Of a stretch of 39,638 nt of DNA, positions 1 to 8,676 are shown piece by piece. The notes under the pieces are model-generated. The model worked only from the letters and a program-made list of their open reading frames with translations, was not told the origin of the DNA and ran no database searches. The position numbers were made by a program, and so were the translations under genes. Numbering within the stretch: position 1 is the first letter of the stretch; each line of letters begins with the position of its first letter. The DNA is from Methanobacterium veterum (lineage in GTDB: Archaea; Methanobacteriota; Methanobacteria; Methanobacteriales; Methanobacteriaceae). Location of the stretch: contig NZ_JQJK01000015.1 of the NCBI RefSeq assembly GCF_000745485.1, forward strand, positions 220,941-260,578. Direction: 5' to 3'.

Positions 1-120
1 CCTGAGGTTTCCCCCGAAAATAAGCAACTTTTGGACATGGGTAGAAGACCTGATTGATGGGGTAGGGGTGTAAGCTTCGAGGTTTTCGGACCGAGTTGTT
101 CAGCCCGCTATTTCCAACGT
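1..120 (+). rRNA. 23S rRNA, 3' end (partial)
   Basis: The first ~120 nt match the conserved end of archaeal 23S rRNA as I know it, including the stretch around 71-110 (AAGCTTCGAGG, CCGAGTTGTTCAGCCCG). A 5S gene follows about 140 nt later in the same direction, the usual archaeal order. The exact mature 3' end cannot be set by eye; the TCCATTTGG stretch just after it is probably spacer or part of the processing stem. Confidence 0.85.
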
Positions 121-258
121 CCATTTGGTGTGATTTCATTAGCATTTGTTAGTCTAATTGGTTATATTTTTTTGTTTGTTCTGGTTAGGTGTTTACAGTT
201 TGGGTGAAGTGTATGCATGGAAAAGTTTAAATAGTCCGTTTTTTATATTATTATTATG

Positions 259-379
<121 letters not shown>

Positions 380-399
380 CTCTCATAATCACAAACTCG

Positions 400-411
400 T
401 TTTTTTTTTTT
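400..411 (+). terminator. T-run terminator of rRNA operon
   Basis: Twelve consecutive T directly after the 5S gene, typical of archaeal factor-independent termination. The following ~230 nt to the DUF488 gene are very AT-rich and I see nothing else in them. Confidence 0.7.
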
Positions 412-644
412 AATTTGATTTTAACATTGTTTTAATACTATTTTTATTTTAAATTAATAATTTCGCGAGAGTAACTGTAAAAGTTCACTCACAACAATAT
501 TTAAGATTCTGATTTTTAACAAAAATTTACAGATATATAATAGGATTATCTTTAAACAAATAATCTTTAAAATTCAATTTCAAAAACAATTTTAATTTAC
601 AATTCAATATGCGGAAGAAAGAAATTACTTTTAAAAATTTAAAA

Positions 645-1130
645 TCAAAACAAAGTTGTTTGAATATCTTTTTTATCTAAATTAGTTATTTTGTCTATTT
701 TGCTGTTTTTTCTGATATGAGTTACTTCTAAACCTTTTTTAACAAGAGTTTGAGTTATTAAATTATGTCTGTGGCAGTTATAAGGATCTTCCTCACTACA
801 CATTAGAACAATATTATTCTCGTTATTCAGTTCAATTATCCTGTTTATCCCTTCGATATAACGGTCACTTTGTGCTATTAACCTGTAATTTACTTCACCG
901 TTTTCATAATATTTCTTATCTCTGGGTTTTCCGCCGATATAGTCACCAAGGAATATGTATCTCATACCATTTTCAATCAAACTTCTCTTGATATCCTCTC
1001 GGTTGAAATGGGATACGAACTTGCTGTAGGGTGAACTGCGCACATCTACTACAATATCTATTTTAAATGACTTCAGTATATCAACAAAAGATTTCTGAGT
1101 CATGTTGCTGTGACCTATTGTGTAAATCAT
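645..1130 (-). CDS. DUF488 family protein
   Basis: 161 aa. The N-terminus YTIGHSN, the DVRSSPYS motif near residue 30 and the CSEEDPYNCHR motif near residue 110 are the three signatures of the DUF488 family. The conserved Asp/Arg and the Cys/His around the last motif suggest a small catalytic or nucleic-acid-binding fold, but the biochemical role of the family is not settled. The start is the ATG at 1130; no strong ribosome site precedes it. The gene is divergent from the NERD helicase, with a duplicated promoter-like segment between. DUF488 genes are often found in defence islands, which fits these neighbours, but a defence role is inference. Confidence 0.85.
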   Translation of the reverse strand: MIYTIGHSNMTQKSFVDILKSFKIDIVVDVRSSPYSKFVSHFNREDIKRSLIENGMRYIFLGDYIGGKPRDKKYYENGEVNYRLIAQSDRYIEGINRIIELNNENNIVLMCSEEDPYNCHRHNLITQTLVKKGLEVTHIRKNSKIDKITNLDKKDIQTTLF

Positions 1131-1193
1131 GCTATCATTTAATTTATTTTTGTTATGTAATCGTTACAAGTCTTATTTTTGAATTATTTTCTT

Positions 1194-1323
1194 AAATAAT
1201 AAAATAACCAGACTTATAAAAACTATTCTTATAATCCACTACTCTTATTATGGAGATACAATATTTGTTTTATAGTAAACTACTTTTTAAAATAATAAAA
1301 TAACCAGACTTATAAAAACTATT
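1194..1323 (+). repeat. Duplicated 34-bp promoter segment
   Basis: Two identical 34-bp copies (1194-1227 and 1290-1323), 96 bp apart, each containing a TATA-like TTATAAAA (1214-1221 and 1310-1317) with purine-rich DNA upstream. Similarity fades out downstream of each copy. The second copy is placed to drive the helicase, with a start of transcription near 1340; the first looks like a duplicate of that promoter. Confidence 0.6.
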
Positions 1324-1404
1324 TTTATTATAACTCACTAACCTACTATTATAGAATTACTGAATTTACAATTGAATTTAGTTTTAAATTGGGAGCTTTT
1401 TATT

Positions 1405-3150
1405 TTGAGTAACATGAGAATTTATCCTTCTTGGGAGAAAATCGAAAAATTTAAGGAACCTCTAACTGAAGGCGAAAATGCACTGGCCCGTTTTCTGGAT
1501 GACAACTTACCTGAAGATTGGAAAATTTTTATAAGGCCTTACCTAAATAACGGCCGTCCGGATATTGTCATCTTAAACCCTAATGTAGGATTAATGATTT
1601 ACTCTGTTAAAGAATGGAAATCTGTAAATTATGACCATGAATATAACCTGGAAGAAACTTCGGCCTATATAAAGCAGGTGAATAATTACAGGAACAAGAT
1701 AATTGAGCAAATAATCCCTGATATGGGCGAGAAAATCGATGAAAATAACAGATTATTTGCACTTGTACAGACTGGAATCTATATACATAATATAAGTGGA
1801 GACAATGCAAGGGAACTATTTGACAACCGTAATTATCCAACAATAGCAGGTTTCGATGACTTAACTGAAGAAAATGTTAAATATGTAGTTCCAGGTGCAG
1901 GTTTTGAAAGAAGCAGTTATATGGCAAAAGCGTGGGCTGATGAAATAGAATTCTGGCTGAACCCACCATTTCACAGTAAAAGACATGGTGAAAAACTTAA
2001 ATTAACTGCAAAACAAAAGAACCACTCAAAACCTAAACCCGGACATAGACGTATTCGAGGAGCTGCAGGCAGTGGAAAAACTCTGGTCATAGCATACAGG
2101 GCAGCAAAATTAGCAGCTGAAGGACATAAAGTTCTTGTAATGACCTTCAACCTCACACTCTGGCACTATATTAAGGATATGATTGCAAGGGCACCATTTG
2201 ACTTTGAGTGGAAAAACATTACATTCAACCATTTCCACGGGTTCTGCAACGACATTTTAAATGAACTATCTGTACCAAAACCCAGTAAAAATTACTTCGA
2301 TGAAGTTGTCCCGAAAGTGGAAGATGCAATTTCTGATATCAACATTGACAGGTTCAAATTCGATGCAATACTCATCGATGAAGGCCAGGACTGTAAATGG
2401 GAATGGTACAATTTACTATCTAAATTTTTAAATGAAAGAGACGAGCTCCTGTTTGTCTGTGATAAAAACCAGAATATCTACGGGCGTGAACTCAGCTGGA
2501 TTGACAATATGGCCAGTGTCAAGTTCCGCGGTAGATGGGGGGAGCTGAACACAATCTACCGGCTGCCGCCAAAAATAGGTTCTGTGGCCAATAAATTCAG
2601 CGAAACCTTTGGCCTGGATAATATGATTGAATCAGAAGAATATGCACAGTTGACACTTTTTGAAAGGCCGCCCATTTTTAAATGGAAAAACATAAAACAG
2701 ATAGACTGGCTTCATGAAATAAAAAATGCATACACACTGCTCAAATATCAGCAGAGGGGCTTTGGAGAAGGCCAGGCATCAGATATTGTTATTCTACTTC
2801 CCACCAAAAAGATGGGAATGAAAGCTGTCAAGCTGTTTAAAAAAAGGAATATCGACGTCAACCATGTCTTTGAAGAAGACAGAACTAGATATTCCCGCCA
2901 CAAAAAGGCATTTCCCCTTGAAGACAGCCGTTTAAAGATAAGTACCATTCACAGCTTCAAGGGATGGGAAGCAATTCACGTTATCATGTTGATTCCCACA
3001 AGATGGAACGGTGATGAGAATCTTGACTCCATGGTTTATACCGCAATGACCAGAACCCGGAAAAATCTAATTGTTTTGAACTCCAATGAGAGGTACATGG
3101 AATTTGGGGATAGTCTATCTAGAAAATCAGATGATAAAAATAAGGAATAA
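1405..3150 (+). CDS. NERD-domain superfamily 1 (UvrD-like) helicase
   Basis: 581 aa from the chosen start. Residues ~15-150 form a NERD nuclease-related domain (NGRPDIVILNPN and IYSVKEWK match the D...E-x-K pattern of PD-(D/E)XK folds). A UvrD/Rep-type helicase core follows: Walker A GAAGSGKT at ~219-226, Walker B DEGQD at ~325-329, SFKGWEA and a C-terminal YTAMTRTRKNL motif. Predicted role: ATP-driven DNA or RNA unwinding coupled to a nuclease-like domain. Start: an open frame exists from TTG 1372, but GGGAG at 1391-1395 lies 9 nt before TTG 1405, so 1405 is preferred; ATG 1414 is a further option. It stands alone on its strand, beside TA genes and a BREX-like operon. Confidence 0.85.
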   Translation: MSNMRIYPSWEKIEKFKEPLTEGENALARFLDDNLPEDWKIFIRPYLNNGRPDIVILNPNVGLMIYSVKEWKSVNYDHEYNLEETSAYIKQVNNYRNKIIEQIIPDMGEKIDENNRLFALVQTGIYIHNISGDNARELFDNRNYPTIAGFDDLTEENVKYVVPGAGFERSSYMAKAWADEIEFWLNPPFHSKRHGEKLKLTAKQKNHSKPKPGHRRIRGAAGSGKTLVIAYRAAKLAAEGHKVLVMTFNLTLWHYIKDMIARAPFDFEWKNITFNHFHGFCNDILNELSVPKPSKNYFDEVVPKVEDAISDINIDRFKFDAILIDEGQDCKWEWYNLLSKFLNERDELLFVCDKNQNIYGRELSWIDNMASVKFRGRWGELNTIYRLPPKIGSVANKFSETFGLDNMIESEEYAQLTLFERPPIFKWKNIKQIDWLHEIKNAYTLLKYQQRGFGEGQASDIVILLPTKKMGMKAVKLFKKRNIDVNHVFEEDRTRYSRHKKAFPLEDSRLKISTIHSFKGWEAIHVIMLIPTRWNGDENLDSMVYTAMTRTRKNLIVLNSNERYMEFGDSLSRKSDDKNKE

Positions 3151-3204
3151 TGGATTTACGTGGTTATAATTCATATTTGCTAAAAACAGAAGTAGAGATT
3201 TATT

Positions 3205-3588
3205 TTAAAGCTCAGTATTTTTAAGTATGTCTTCAGGCGTAGTAACATTTTCCATCCATTTAAAATGTTTTATATTATTTGTAACCAGTGTTGCATTTAG
3301 CTTGATAGCTGTGGCTCCAATAGTGTATTCTCTAGCATTATCACCAAAATCCCAATTTCCAAAAGACCCAAGAGCCGCTTGTACTGCTTCATCTTTTCCA
3401 AATGGAACAACAATGTTCATCTGTTCTAAAAATGCATCAACCATAGATTCTGTGTTTCCTTTTTTTAGATGATGGTAAAGATATTCCATATAAGCAACGG
3501 CAGGCAAATACTTTTCTTTGTCCTGTAGAAAGAGCCAGTCACAGAATTGTCTGTTATTAAACACATTGGTATCGAGGTCCAGTTTCAT
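3205..3588 (-). CDS. PIN-domain toxin (VapC-like)
   Basis: 127 aa. The start LDLDTNVF carries the first PIN acidic residue (Asp4). A Glu follows near residue 35 (MEYLYHH), then an Asp in FGDNAREY, and a LVTNNIKHF motif near the end, the usual place of the final metal-binding site. Predicted function is a Mg-dependent endoribonuclease of type II TA systems. GGTGATTG just before ATG 3588 is a good ribosome site. The AbrB-type gene 58 nt upstream on the same strand is the probable antitoxin. The target RNA cannot be read from sequence. Confidence 0.85.
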   Translation of the reverse strand: MKLDLDTNVFNNRQFCDWLFLQDKEKYLPAVAYMEYLYHHLKKGNTESMVDAFLEQMNIVVPFGKDEAVQAALGSFGNWDFGDNAREYTIGATAIKLNATLVTNNIKHFKWMENVTTPEDILKNTEL

Positions 3589-3646
3589 TCAATCACCGTT
3601 AAGATTTCTTCTTTTGTTTGCTTAATGAGCCTAAATTCTCTTTAGC

Positions 3647-3859
3647 TCATTTTTTAAAGCCTTCTCGTGATTTTTTTACGGTTTCTTCAATATTTTCTGA
3701 TGCTTCCATCATTTTATCACGTAATTCATGGACTGTCATCATAACCCAGTTCCCTTCATTGTTTTTCACGAAAACTACCTTGTCTCCTTGATGAATGTTA
3801 AGGTCATCCCTCACTTTCTTTGGAATGGTTACCTGATATTTTTTTGTAACACTTACCAT
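3647..3859 (-). CDS. AbrB/SpoVT-type antitoxin (VapB-like)
   Basis: 70 aa. Residues 1-45 are a swapped-hairpin AbrB domain (KKYQVTIPKKVRDDL, then HQGDKVVFVK). The charged C-terminal ~25 residues are the likely toxin-binding tail. The product should bind its own promoter and neutralise the downstream PIN toxin. AAAGGTGGTATC precedes the ATG at 3859, and TTTATAAT (minus strand, 3885-3878) is the likely TATA box. Confidence 0.88.
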   Translation of the reverse strand: MVSVTKKYQVTIPKKVRDDLNIHQGDKVVFVKNNEGNWVMMTVHELRDKMMEASENIEETVKKSREGFKK

Positions 3860-3877
3860 GATACCACCTTTACTACT

Positions 3878-3885
3878 ATTATAAA
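3878..3885 (-). promoter_or_regulatory. TATA box of AbrB/PIN operon
   Basis: TTTATAAT on the minus strand, ~20-25 nt ahead of the antitoxin start, so the mRNA leader would be very short. Confidence 0.5.
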
Positions 3886-3965
3886 TGTAATACTTTAAGC
3901 AGATTAGTAATGCTGATTAAAGATAATATCCCTGAGAAAAAGATTACATGGACTGGGGTAAATTT

Positions 3966-6062
3966 TTACCATGTACTGAAAACAGAAGAATCAATCAATT
4001 TTAAAGAATTGTTTTCAAAAAGGTGAATTGTATCTTCTTTGTTAAATAGAATTTGCATTTTAAGTTCTGCATGGTCTTTTTCAGGTAAATATTTAATGAA
4101 TTTGTTTTTGATGAATTTTTTAGTTTTCTCCAGCATGAATTTCTCTAATTCTTCATCATTTAGAATGTCTTTAATATTGCCCGCTATGTGTTCAACATCA
4201 TCCATTTTCAGAATACCTTTAAATTTAAATGAAGAATAGTAAGGTGTATCATGAACACTGACTATATCATGGTAAAACTTGAAAACAGAAGATATCAATG
4301 AGTTGACCTTGAAACCTGCAAATGTGTAGATAAAGACTCTATTTTCCTCAAAATAAAATTGAACTGGTATCTTACCATTCTCAAAACCTGAAATCCGACC
4401 GTCTTCTTCCAGATCTTTTATTACCTTGAGGCTGACTTCATCAAAATCATTTAAGAGCTCTTTATTATAGTTTCCAAGCAGTATGTCATAGATTTTCCGG
4501 GTTAACAGGTAATCCATTACTCCCCCTTCGCTGTGCCAGTTTGGAATTCCACCTTCTTTTGCCTTTTTAACCTTCAGCCTGAAATTATCATGGTCAGTTT
4601 TAGATACAGTCCAGACTTCACCACCTAAAACAAAGTTAGAACCTTTCTCCAGTGTACTGATAACAAAGGACGAATCTAAACTGCCGATGGTTTTACGCCC
4701 GTCAAGAACTGTAAATTCATAAGTGGGCCAGAATACACTGTAAAACTCTAAAAAGTTCCTTTTTCCAAATTCCTTTTCAAAAGCATCTCCTAAACTAAGA
4801 TATGGGCCATTTTCTTCTATAAACCCTTTTTCAACCATATTGTCTATGAAATATTGATATTCATTTTTTTCAATTTTAGAGAACACATAAGCCTCTTTAA
4901 GAATTAAAAACAGGTCCTTTTTCTTAATCCTTCCGTATTCAAATATGGTGCTTAATATCTGGTGGAAATAGATATCCTTTGGCTTTTCAGGTAATTTAAT
5001 GTGTTCTAATTTTTTTTCTTCTACTAAAGCTAATTCTGCAAGTGACTTGACAATTTCTTCTTCACTGTCGCAGAGAATTATAGTTCTCTGGATCTTTGTC
5101 CTCCGGCCGCTTCTTCCAACCTTCTGAAGGAAAGAGCTGACATTTGAAGGGGGGTTCTTCTGGATTACAACATCTATATTTCCTATGTCAATTCCAAGCT
5201 CTAAAGTACTGGTACTTATCATCAGACCATGTTTAACATGCTTGAAATTCCTTTCACTCTCTTCCCGCGCGTCTTTATGGATTGAAGAGTGGTGAATAAA
5301 TATATTTTTAACCTTCAAGTGCTTTTTAAATAAATTATGATATTTTTCAGCTTCTTTACGTGAATGGACAAAAAACACCACTTTTTTATCTAAATATTTA
5401 CTTACCGTCTGAATTATCTTGAAATCATCTGCATAAATCACTTTGTACTGAAACGGCCTGCTGTTTTTATCTGCCACAACTTCACTGTTTTCATTTGAAG
5501 TCAGCCAGCTTAAAATTGTTTCTGGATTCCCTACCGTGGCTGATAACCCAATTCTGGAAATATCATTCCTGCAGTAAGCTTTAATTCTGCTGTTTATAAT
5601 TGAATTAAGCTGTGTTCCCCTATCTGAATCAGCAAAATAGTGTATTTCATCTATGATTATGTATTTTAAATTTTTAAAGATGGAATTCTTTACTTCACTG
5701 GACTTATTCATTAAAATAACTTCTAATGATTCTGGAGTAATTACAAGTATATCAGTTGGTTTTTTAATAAATGATGATTTTTGTGATGCTGTTACATCTC
5801 CATGCCACTTTGTTGCGGTTAGATCAAACTGATCACACCAGAATTCAATTCTCTGGTGGGTATCGTTAATTAGTGCTTTAAGTGGGGATATGAAAAGCAC
5901 GCTCATAGGCTCTAAATTATTTTTGAGGATATCATCAAAAACTGGAATTAAAACTGATTCAGTTTTACCAGAGGCAGTCGGCGCTATAACCAGCATGTCC
6001 TTATTTTCTCTAAAACGAGGTATGGTAGCCTTCTGGATGGGGGTTAAATCCTTCCATTTCAT
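3966..6062 (-). CDS. Lhr-like DEAD/DEAH helicase (BrxHI-like)
   Basis: 698 aa from ATG 6062. Superfamily 2 helicase: Q motif LTPIQ at 6-10, Walker A APTASGKT at 27-34, DEIH at 138-141, SAT near 174-176, STLELGIDIG at 285-294, GRSGRR at 316-321, then ~370 residues of Lhr-type C-terminal region. Length and layout fit the BrxHI helicases of BREX systems. The conserved N-terminus appears to run upstream of this ATG: the frame stays open to a stop just before 6119 and encodes THVFNTLDPRLQRFIANR, which looks like the usual lead-in to the Q motif. No ATG, GTG or TTG lies in that segment. Initiation at ATA 6119, one base after the stop of the ATPase gene, or coupling by frameshift, is possible. Last gene of the three-gene operon. 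Confidence 0.85.
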   Translation of the reverse strand: MKWKDLTPIQKATIPRFRENKDMLVIAPTASGKTESVLIPVFDDILKNNLEPMSVLFISPLKALINDTHQRIEFWCDQFDLTATKWHGDVTASQKSSFIKKPTDILVITPESLEVILMNKSSEVKNSIFKNLKYIIIDEIHYFADSDRGTQLNSIINSRIKAYCRNDISRIGLSATVGNPETILSWLTSNENSEVVADKNSRPFQYKVIYADDFKIIQTVSKYLDKKVVFFVHSRKEAEKYHNLFKKHLKVKNIFIHHSSIHKDAREESERNFKHVKHGLMISTSTLELGIDIGNIDVVIQKNPPSNVSSFLQKVGRSGRRTKIQRTIILCDSEEEIVKSLAELALVEEKKLEHIKLPEKPKDIYFHQILSTIFEYGRIKKKDLFLILKEAYVFSKIEKNEYQYFIDNMVEKGFIEENGPYLSLGDAFEKEFGKRNFLEFYSVFWPTYEFTVLDGRKTIGSLDSSFVISTLEKGSNFVLGGEVWTVSKTDHDNFRLKVKKAKEGGIPNWHSEGGVMDYLLTRKIYDILLGNYNKELLNDFDEVSLKVIKDLEEDGRISGFENGKIPVQFYFEENRVFIYTFAGFKVNSLISSVFKFYHDIVSVHDTPYYSSFKFKGILKMDDVEHIAGNIKDILNDEELEKFMLEKTKKFIKNKFIKYLPEKDHAELKMQILFNKEDTIHLFENNSLKLIDSSVFSTW

Positions 6063-6120
6063 ACGGTTTGCTATAAACCTCTGCAGCCTGGGATCTAAAG
6101 TATTGAAAACGTGGGTTATT

Positions 6121-7353
6121 CTACCACTCTTCCTCTACTTCTCTTTCTTCAAATATCTTCAAAATAGCATCATCTGAATCTAATTCGCCAGGGTTCTGCT
6201 GAATAGTATCTAAAACACTTAAAAATGTCCTTACAAATTCCCGGGGGGTAGTTTTACCTCCAGTTAAAAGGGCATTATTTTCATGTATGTCAACGAGCTC
6301 GTCGATAATGGAGTTCATCCTGGAACCCGCATCCCAGTCGTAGACTTGAGCATGCATTTCTATTATCTTAGACCCTAATTCTTTCAATTCTTCTTTTTTA
6401 AACCCTTCAAGTCTCATTATAGGTTTTCTGAGGTCTTTATGGTCTGTATCTAATGCATCTTTTATCCTATCATACAATGCCTGGTAAGAAGGCACTCCCT
6501 TCTTCTGGTCTTCGAAAAATTCACTTGTACCTGCAAATATAAATAAAGTGCTTTCGAAGTTGCCTAAATTACACTCATCAAATATAAAACGAATGTAATC
6601 GTAAGCACCATCCCTTAGCTTTGTCATCTGGAGAGACCTGATATATTCAACTTCATCTACCAAGATTACAAGTCCGCTGTATCCTAAGGACCTTACAAAT
6701 GCAGACAATGCTTCTAAAAATATGAATGCATTTTCTTTGGTCACATCCCCTTTGACCCCGAACTTCTTTTTGACTGCAAATGGGATGTTGGAATCTCCCC
6801 GGAGCCATGCCTGTGCATAATTTGCAGTTTCAGTGTCTCCAGAAATTAATGCTTGATGATACTTTTCTATGGCAATTGCAAATGAATTAGAATACTTTCG
6901 AGTTTCTTCCAGATCCTGGACCATATTTTCACTTACAATGCCATTCTGTCTTGCAGCGTCCTCAGTTTCTTCCATTGCAACCATTCTAAGTCCTGTAAGC
7001 CACCTTTCAATGATGTGTTCAAGGGAGGTCCCTGTTTTACACCTTAAAGTCTGGACTATGTTCTTGTATACTTCTTCAAACTTGTAGAATGGAATATCAC
7101 GGGTTATGGTTATTTTTGAAACTACAAAGTTGTCCTTAAATGCAATTTCCTCGATTACTTTAAGCAGAAAAGATTTTCCCCCGCCGTAGTCACCTTCAAG
7201 AAACTTGGTTGCAGCTTTGCCGTTTTTTATTTTTTCAAATAAACGTTTCATCTCTTCAATTTCAAGGGTTCTACCTACACATATCTCGGAAGTCCCCTTT
7301 GGCGGTACGTTGCCTTCCTTTAAAGCGTGAATAATGTCTTCATAGTCGTCCAT
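6121..7353 (-). CDS. BrxD-like P-loop ATPase (DUF2791-type)
   Basis: 410 aa. Walker A GDYGGGKS at 54-61 and Walker B LVDEVEYI from 231 define a P-loop ATPase. The opening region (HALKEGNVPPKG, then VGRTLEIEEM) is characteristic of the BREX ATP-binding protein family (BrxD, DUF2791). Predicted function is ATP-dependent action with the helicase encoded immediately downstream, the pair being known from BREX type 2. AGGGG lies 8 nt before ATG 7353, and the upstream gene ends 9 nt earlier, so the genes are co-transcribed. The other BREX proteins (PglZ, PglX, BrxC/PglY) are absent from the window. Confidence 0.82.
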   Translation of the reverse strand: MDDYEDIIHALKEGNVPPKGTSEICVGRTLEIEEMKRLFEKIKNGKAATKFLEGDYGGGKSFLLKVIEEIAFKDNFVVSKITITRDIPFYKFEEVYKNIVQTLRCKTGTSLEHIIERWLTGLRMVAMEETEDAARQNGIVSENMVQDLEETRKYSNSFAIAIEKYHQALISGDTETANYAQAWLRGDSNIPFAVKKKFGVKGDVTKENAFIFLEALSAFVRSLGYSGLVILVDEVEYIRSLQMTKLRDGAYDYIRFIFDECNLGNFESTLFIFAGTSEFFEDQKKGVPSYQALYDRIKDALDTDHKDLRKPIMRLEGFKKEELKELGSKIIEMHAQVYDWDAGSRMNSIIDELVDIHENNALLTGGKTTPREFVRTFLSVLDTIQQNPGELDSDDAILKIFEEREVEEEW

Positions 7354-7362
7354 GTAATGCCC

Positions 7363-8151
7363 CTAAACTAGTTTTATGTATCCAAATCTCTGTGAATTGC
7401 CCCTTGGGCCGTATAACTTAACTAAATTATCTGGATTTCTTGAAGGGCTGTGTTTGAACCCTAACTTCCAGACATTCTGCGAGTAATATTCCAGGATGTC
7501 TTCATAGCTCTTAGAAATGCCGTAAGAGTTTATAAATTTATGTAAAAGCCTTATAAACTCTTTTATCTCAATCTGGTTGGACTCTTCAGTATTTTTAACT
7601 ATTTCATAGGTGCCTCTAATTGAGCCCATTAAAAATTCGTCCATTGTAAAGGACATCTTCTCAAAATAAACAGGAAATGTTTTACTTGAATTCATCCTTC
7701 TTGTTATATAGTTAAAATCTTCCTCGTTGATTTCTGTAAATTCTGATTTAAATGGATAGGGCAGATTTTCTTTATTTTTTATAAATTTGAGATTATTTGC
7801 AATGTCTTTTACAGGCACTGCCTCAGTAAAATATTTTATTCCTTTTAATTTAATCTTTTTTCCTGATTTTAATGAATCTAAAAGGTATTCTGGGCCGTCA
7901 AATGTCTCTTCTACAGGACCGTAGCCTATAAATGAAATACTCTTTTGAAAGGGAGTGAAAAATAATATTTTATCTTCAGCCTTGACTGATTTTACGGCAT
8001 TCGATTCTGGATTTGTGATATATAATATCCTTTGCTCATCTATCCTGCTTAAGTGTTCTTCATCTATTCGGTAAATCCAGTATTTTGAACTTTCACCCGC
8101 TGACTGTAATGTTTGCTGCTTGATATGAACCCCGCCTTTTAAAAGTAACAT
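7363..8151 (-). CDS. EVE/PUA-like domain protein, first gene of BrxD/BrxHI-like operon
   Basis: 262 aa. Residues ~22-90 (KYWIYRIDEEHLSRI, ITNPESNAV, VKAEDKILFF, ISFIGYGPVEE) have the strand pattern and GYG turn of an EVE/PUA-like fold, which reads modified bases in DNA or RNA in other proteins. Residues ~130-262 are an alpha-helical domain I do not recognise. The ATG at 8151 has no clear ribosome site; a GGCGGGG stretch lies just inside the frame without a standard start codon after it, so the N-terminus is uncertain. It leads the operon with the ATPase and helicase, suggesting it supplies target recognition; that role is inference. Confidence 0.6.
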   Translation of the reverse strand: MLLLKGGVHIKQQTLQSAGESSKYWIYRIDEEHLSRIDEQRILYITNPESNAVKSVKAEDKILFFTPFQKSISFIGYGPVEETFDGPEYLLDSLKSGKKIKLKGIKYFTEAVPVKDIANNLKFIKNKENLPYPFKSEFTEINEEDFNYITRRMNSSKTFPVYFEKMSFTMDEFLMGSIRGTYEIVKNTEESNQIEIKEFIRLLHKFINSYGISKSYEDILEYYSQNVWKLGFKHSPSRNPDNLVKLYGPRGNSQRFGYIKLV

Positions 8152-8228
8152 TTGCTTTTTAAATAAGAAGCCCTAAGATGTATCTTAACTAAATAAAAAT
8201 ATCTAAGTGCATTAATTAATAAATTTTT

Positions 8229-8676
8229 CTTTAATCAATATAGAAAATAATAAATCACTGCAAAACTATCAATGATTAAAGAATTTACAGTTATCATTGG
8301 TTAAAGACTATCAAGAATTAGAGGTTAATGTAATACTGCAAATTATTGTTGGATTGTATCATATGCACTTTAAATTGACTCTTAGACTATCAAAAATAGG
8401 TGATATAATGGGTTATTTATTGTGGCGCATCCTATAAATTATTGCAAATAATCAAATTAGAATATTGGAGTAAAGATTACAAAATAGATGGATGAATGAG
8501 TGTAATGCCTGTAAACCATTGCAAAACTAGGATTAGATGTTTTACAGGTTATAGTTGTAAATTAACTAAAGATTATCAAGATGATATAATGGGTTAATAT
8601 GTGCTGTAACTATGATTAATGAATTATAAATTATGCTGTATATATTGGTTAAAGAATATCAAAAATAGATGATATA
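8229..8676 (+). repeat. Degenerate ~80-95 bp tandem array derived from the start of the next gene
   Basis: This 525-bp gene-free stretch (8152-8676) holds about five decayed units beginning near 8229, 8299, 8377, 8467 and 8565; the real gene start (from ~8647) is the last unit. The shared core is TAAAGA.TATCAA.AATAG followed by GATATAATGGG. Unit 8377 reads ATGGGTTATTTA like the gene. Unit 8467 has TGT-AAT-GCC-TGT, encoding the CxxC of the zinc ribbon, followed by a TTGCAAAAC that matches the KLQD codons. None has a long open frame. I read these as repeated copies of the leader and first ~20 codons of the downstream gene. Confidence 0.7.

Noticed and set aside
8229..8676. Possible CRISPR array
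   Set aside because: Units are ~80-95 bp, degenerate and continuous, with no constant repeat and unique spacers; they match the start of the next gene.
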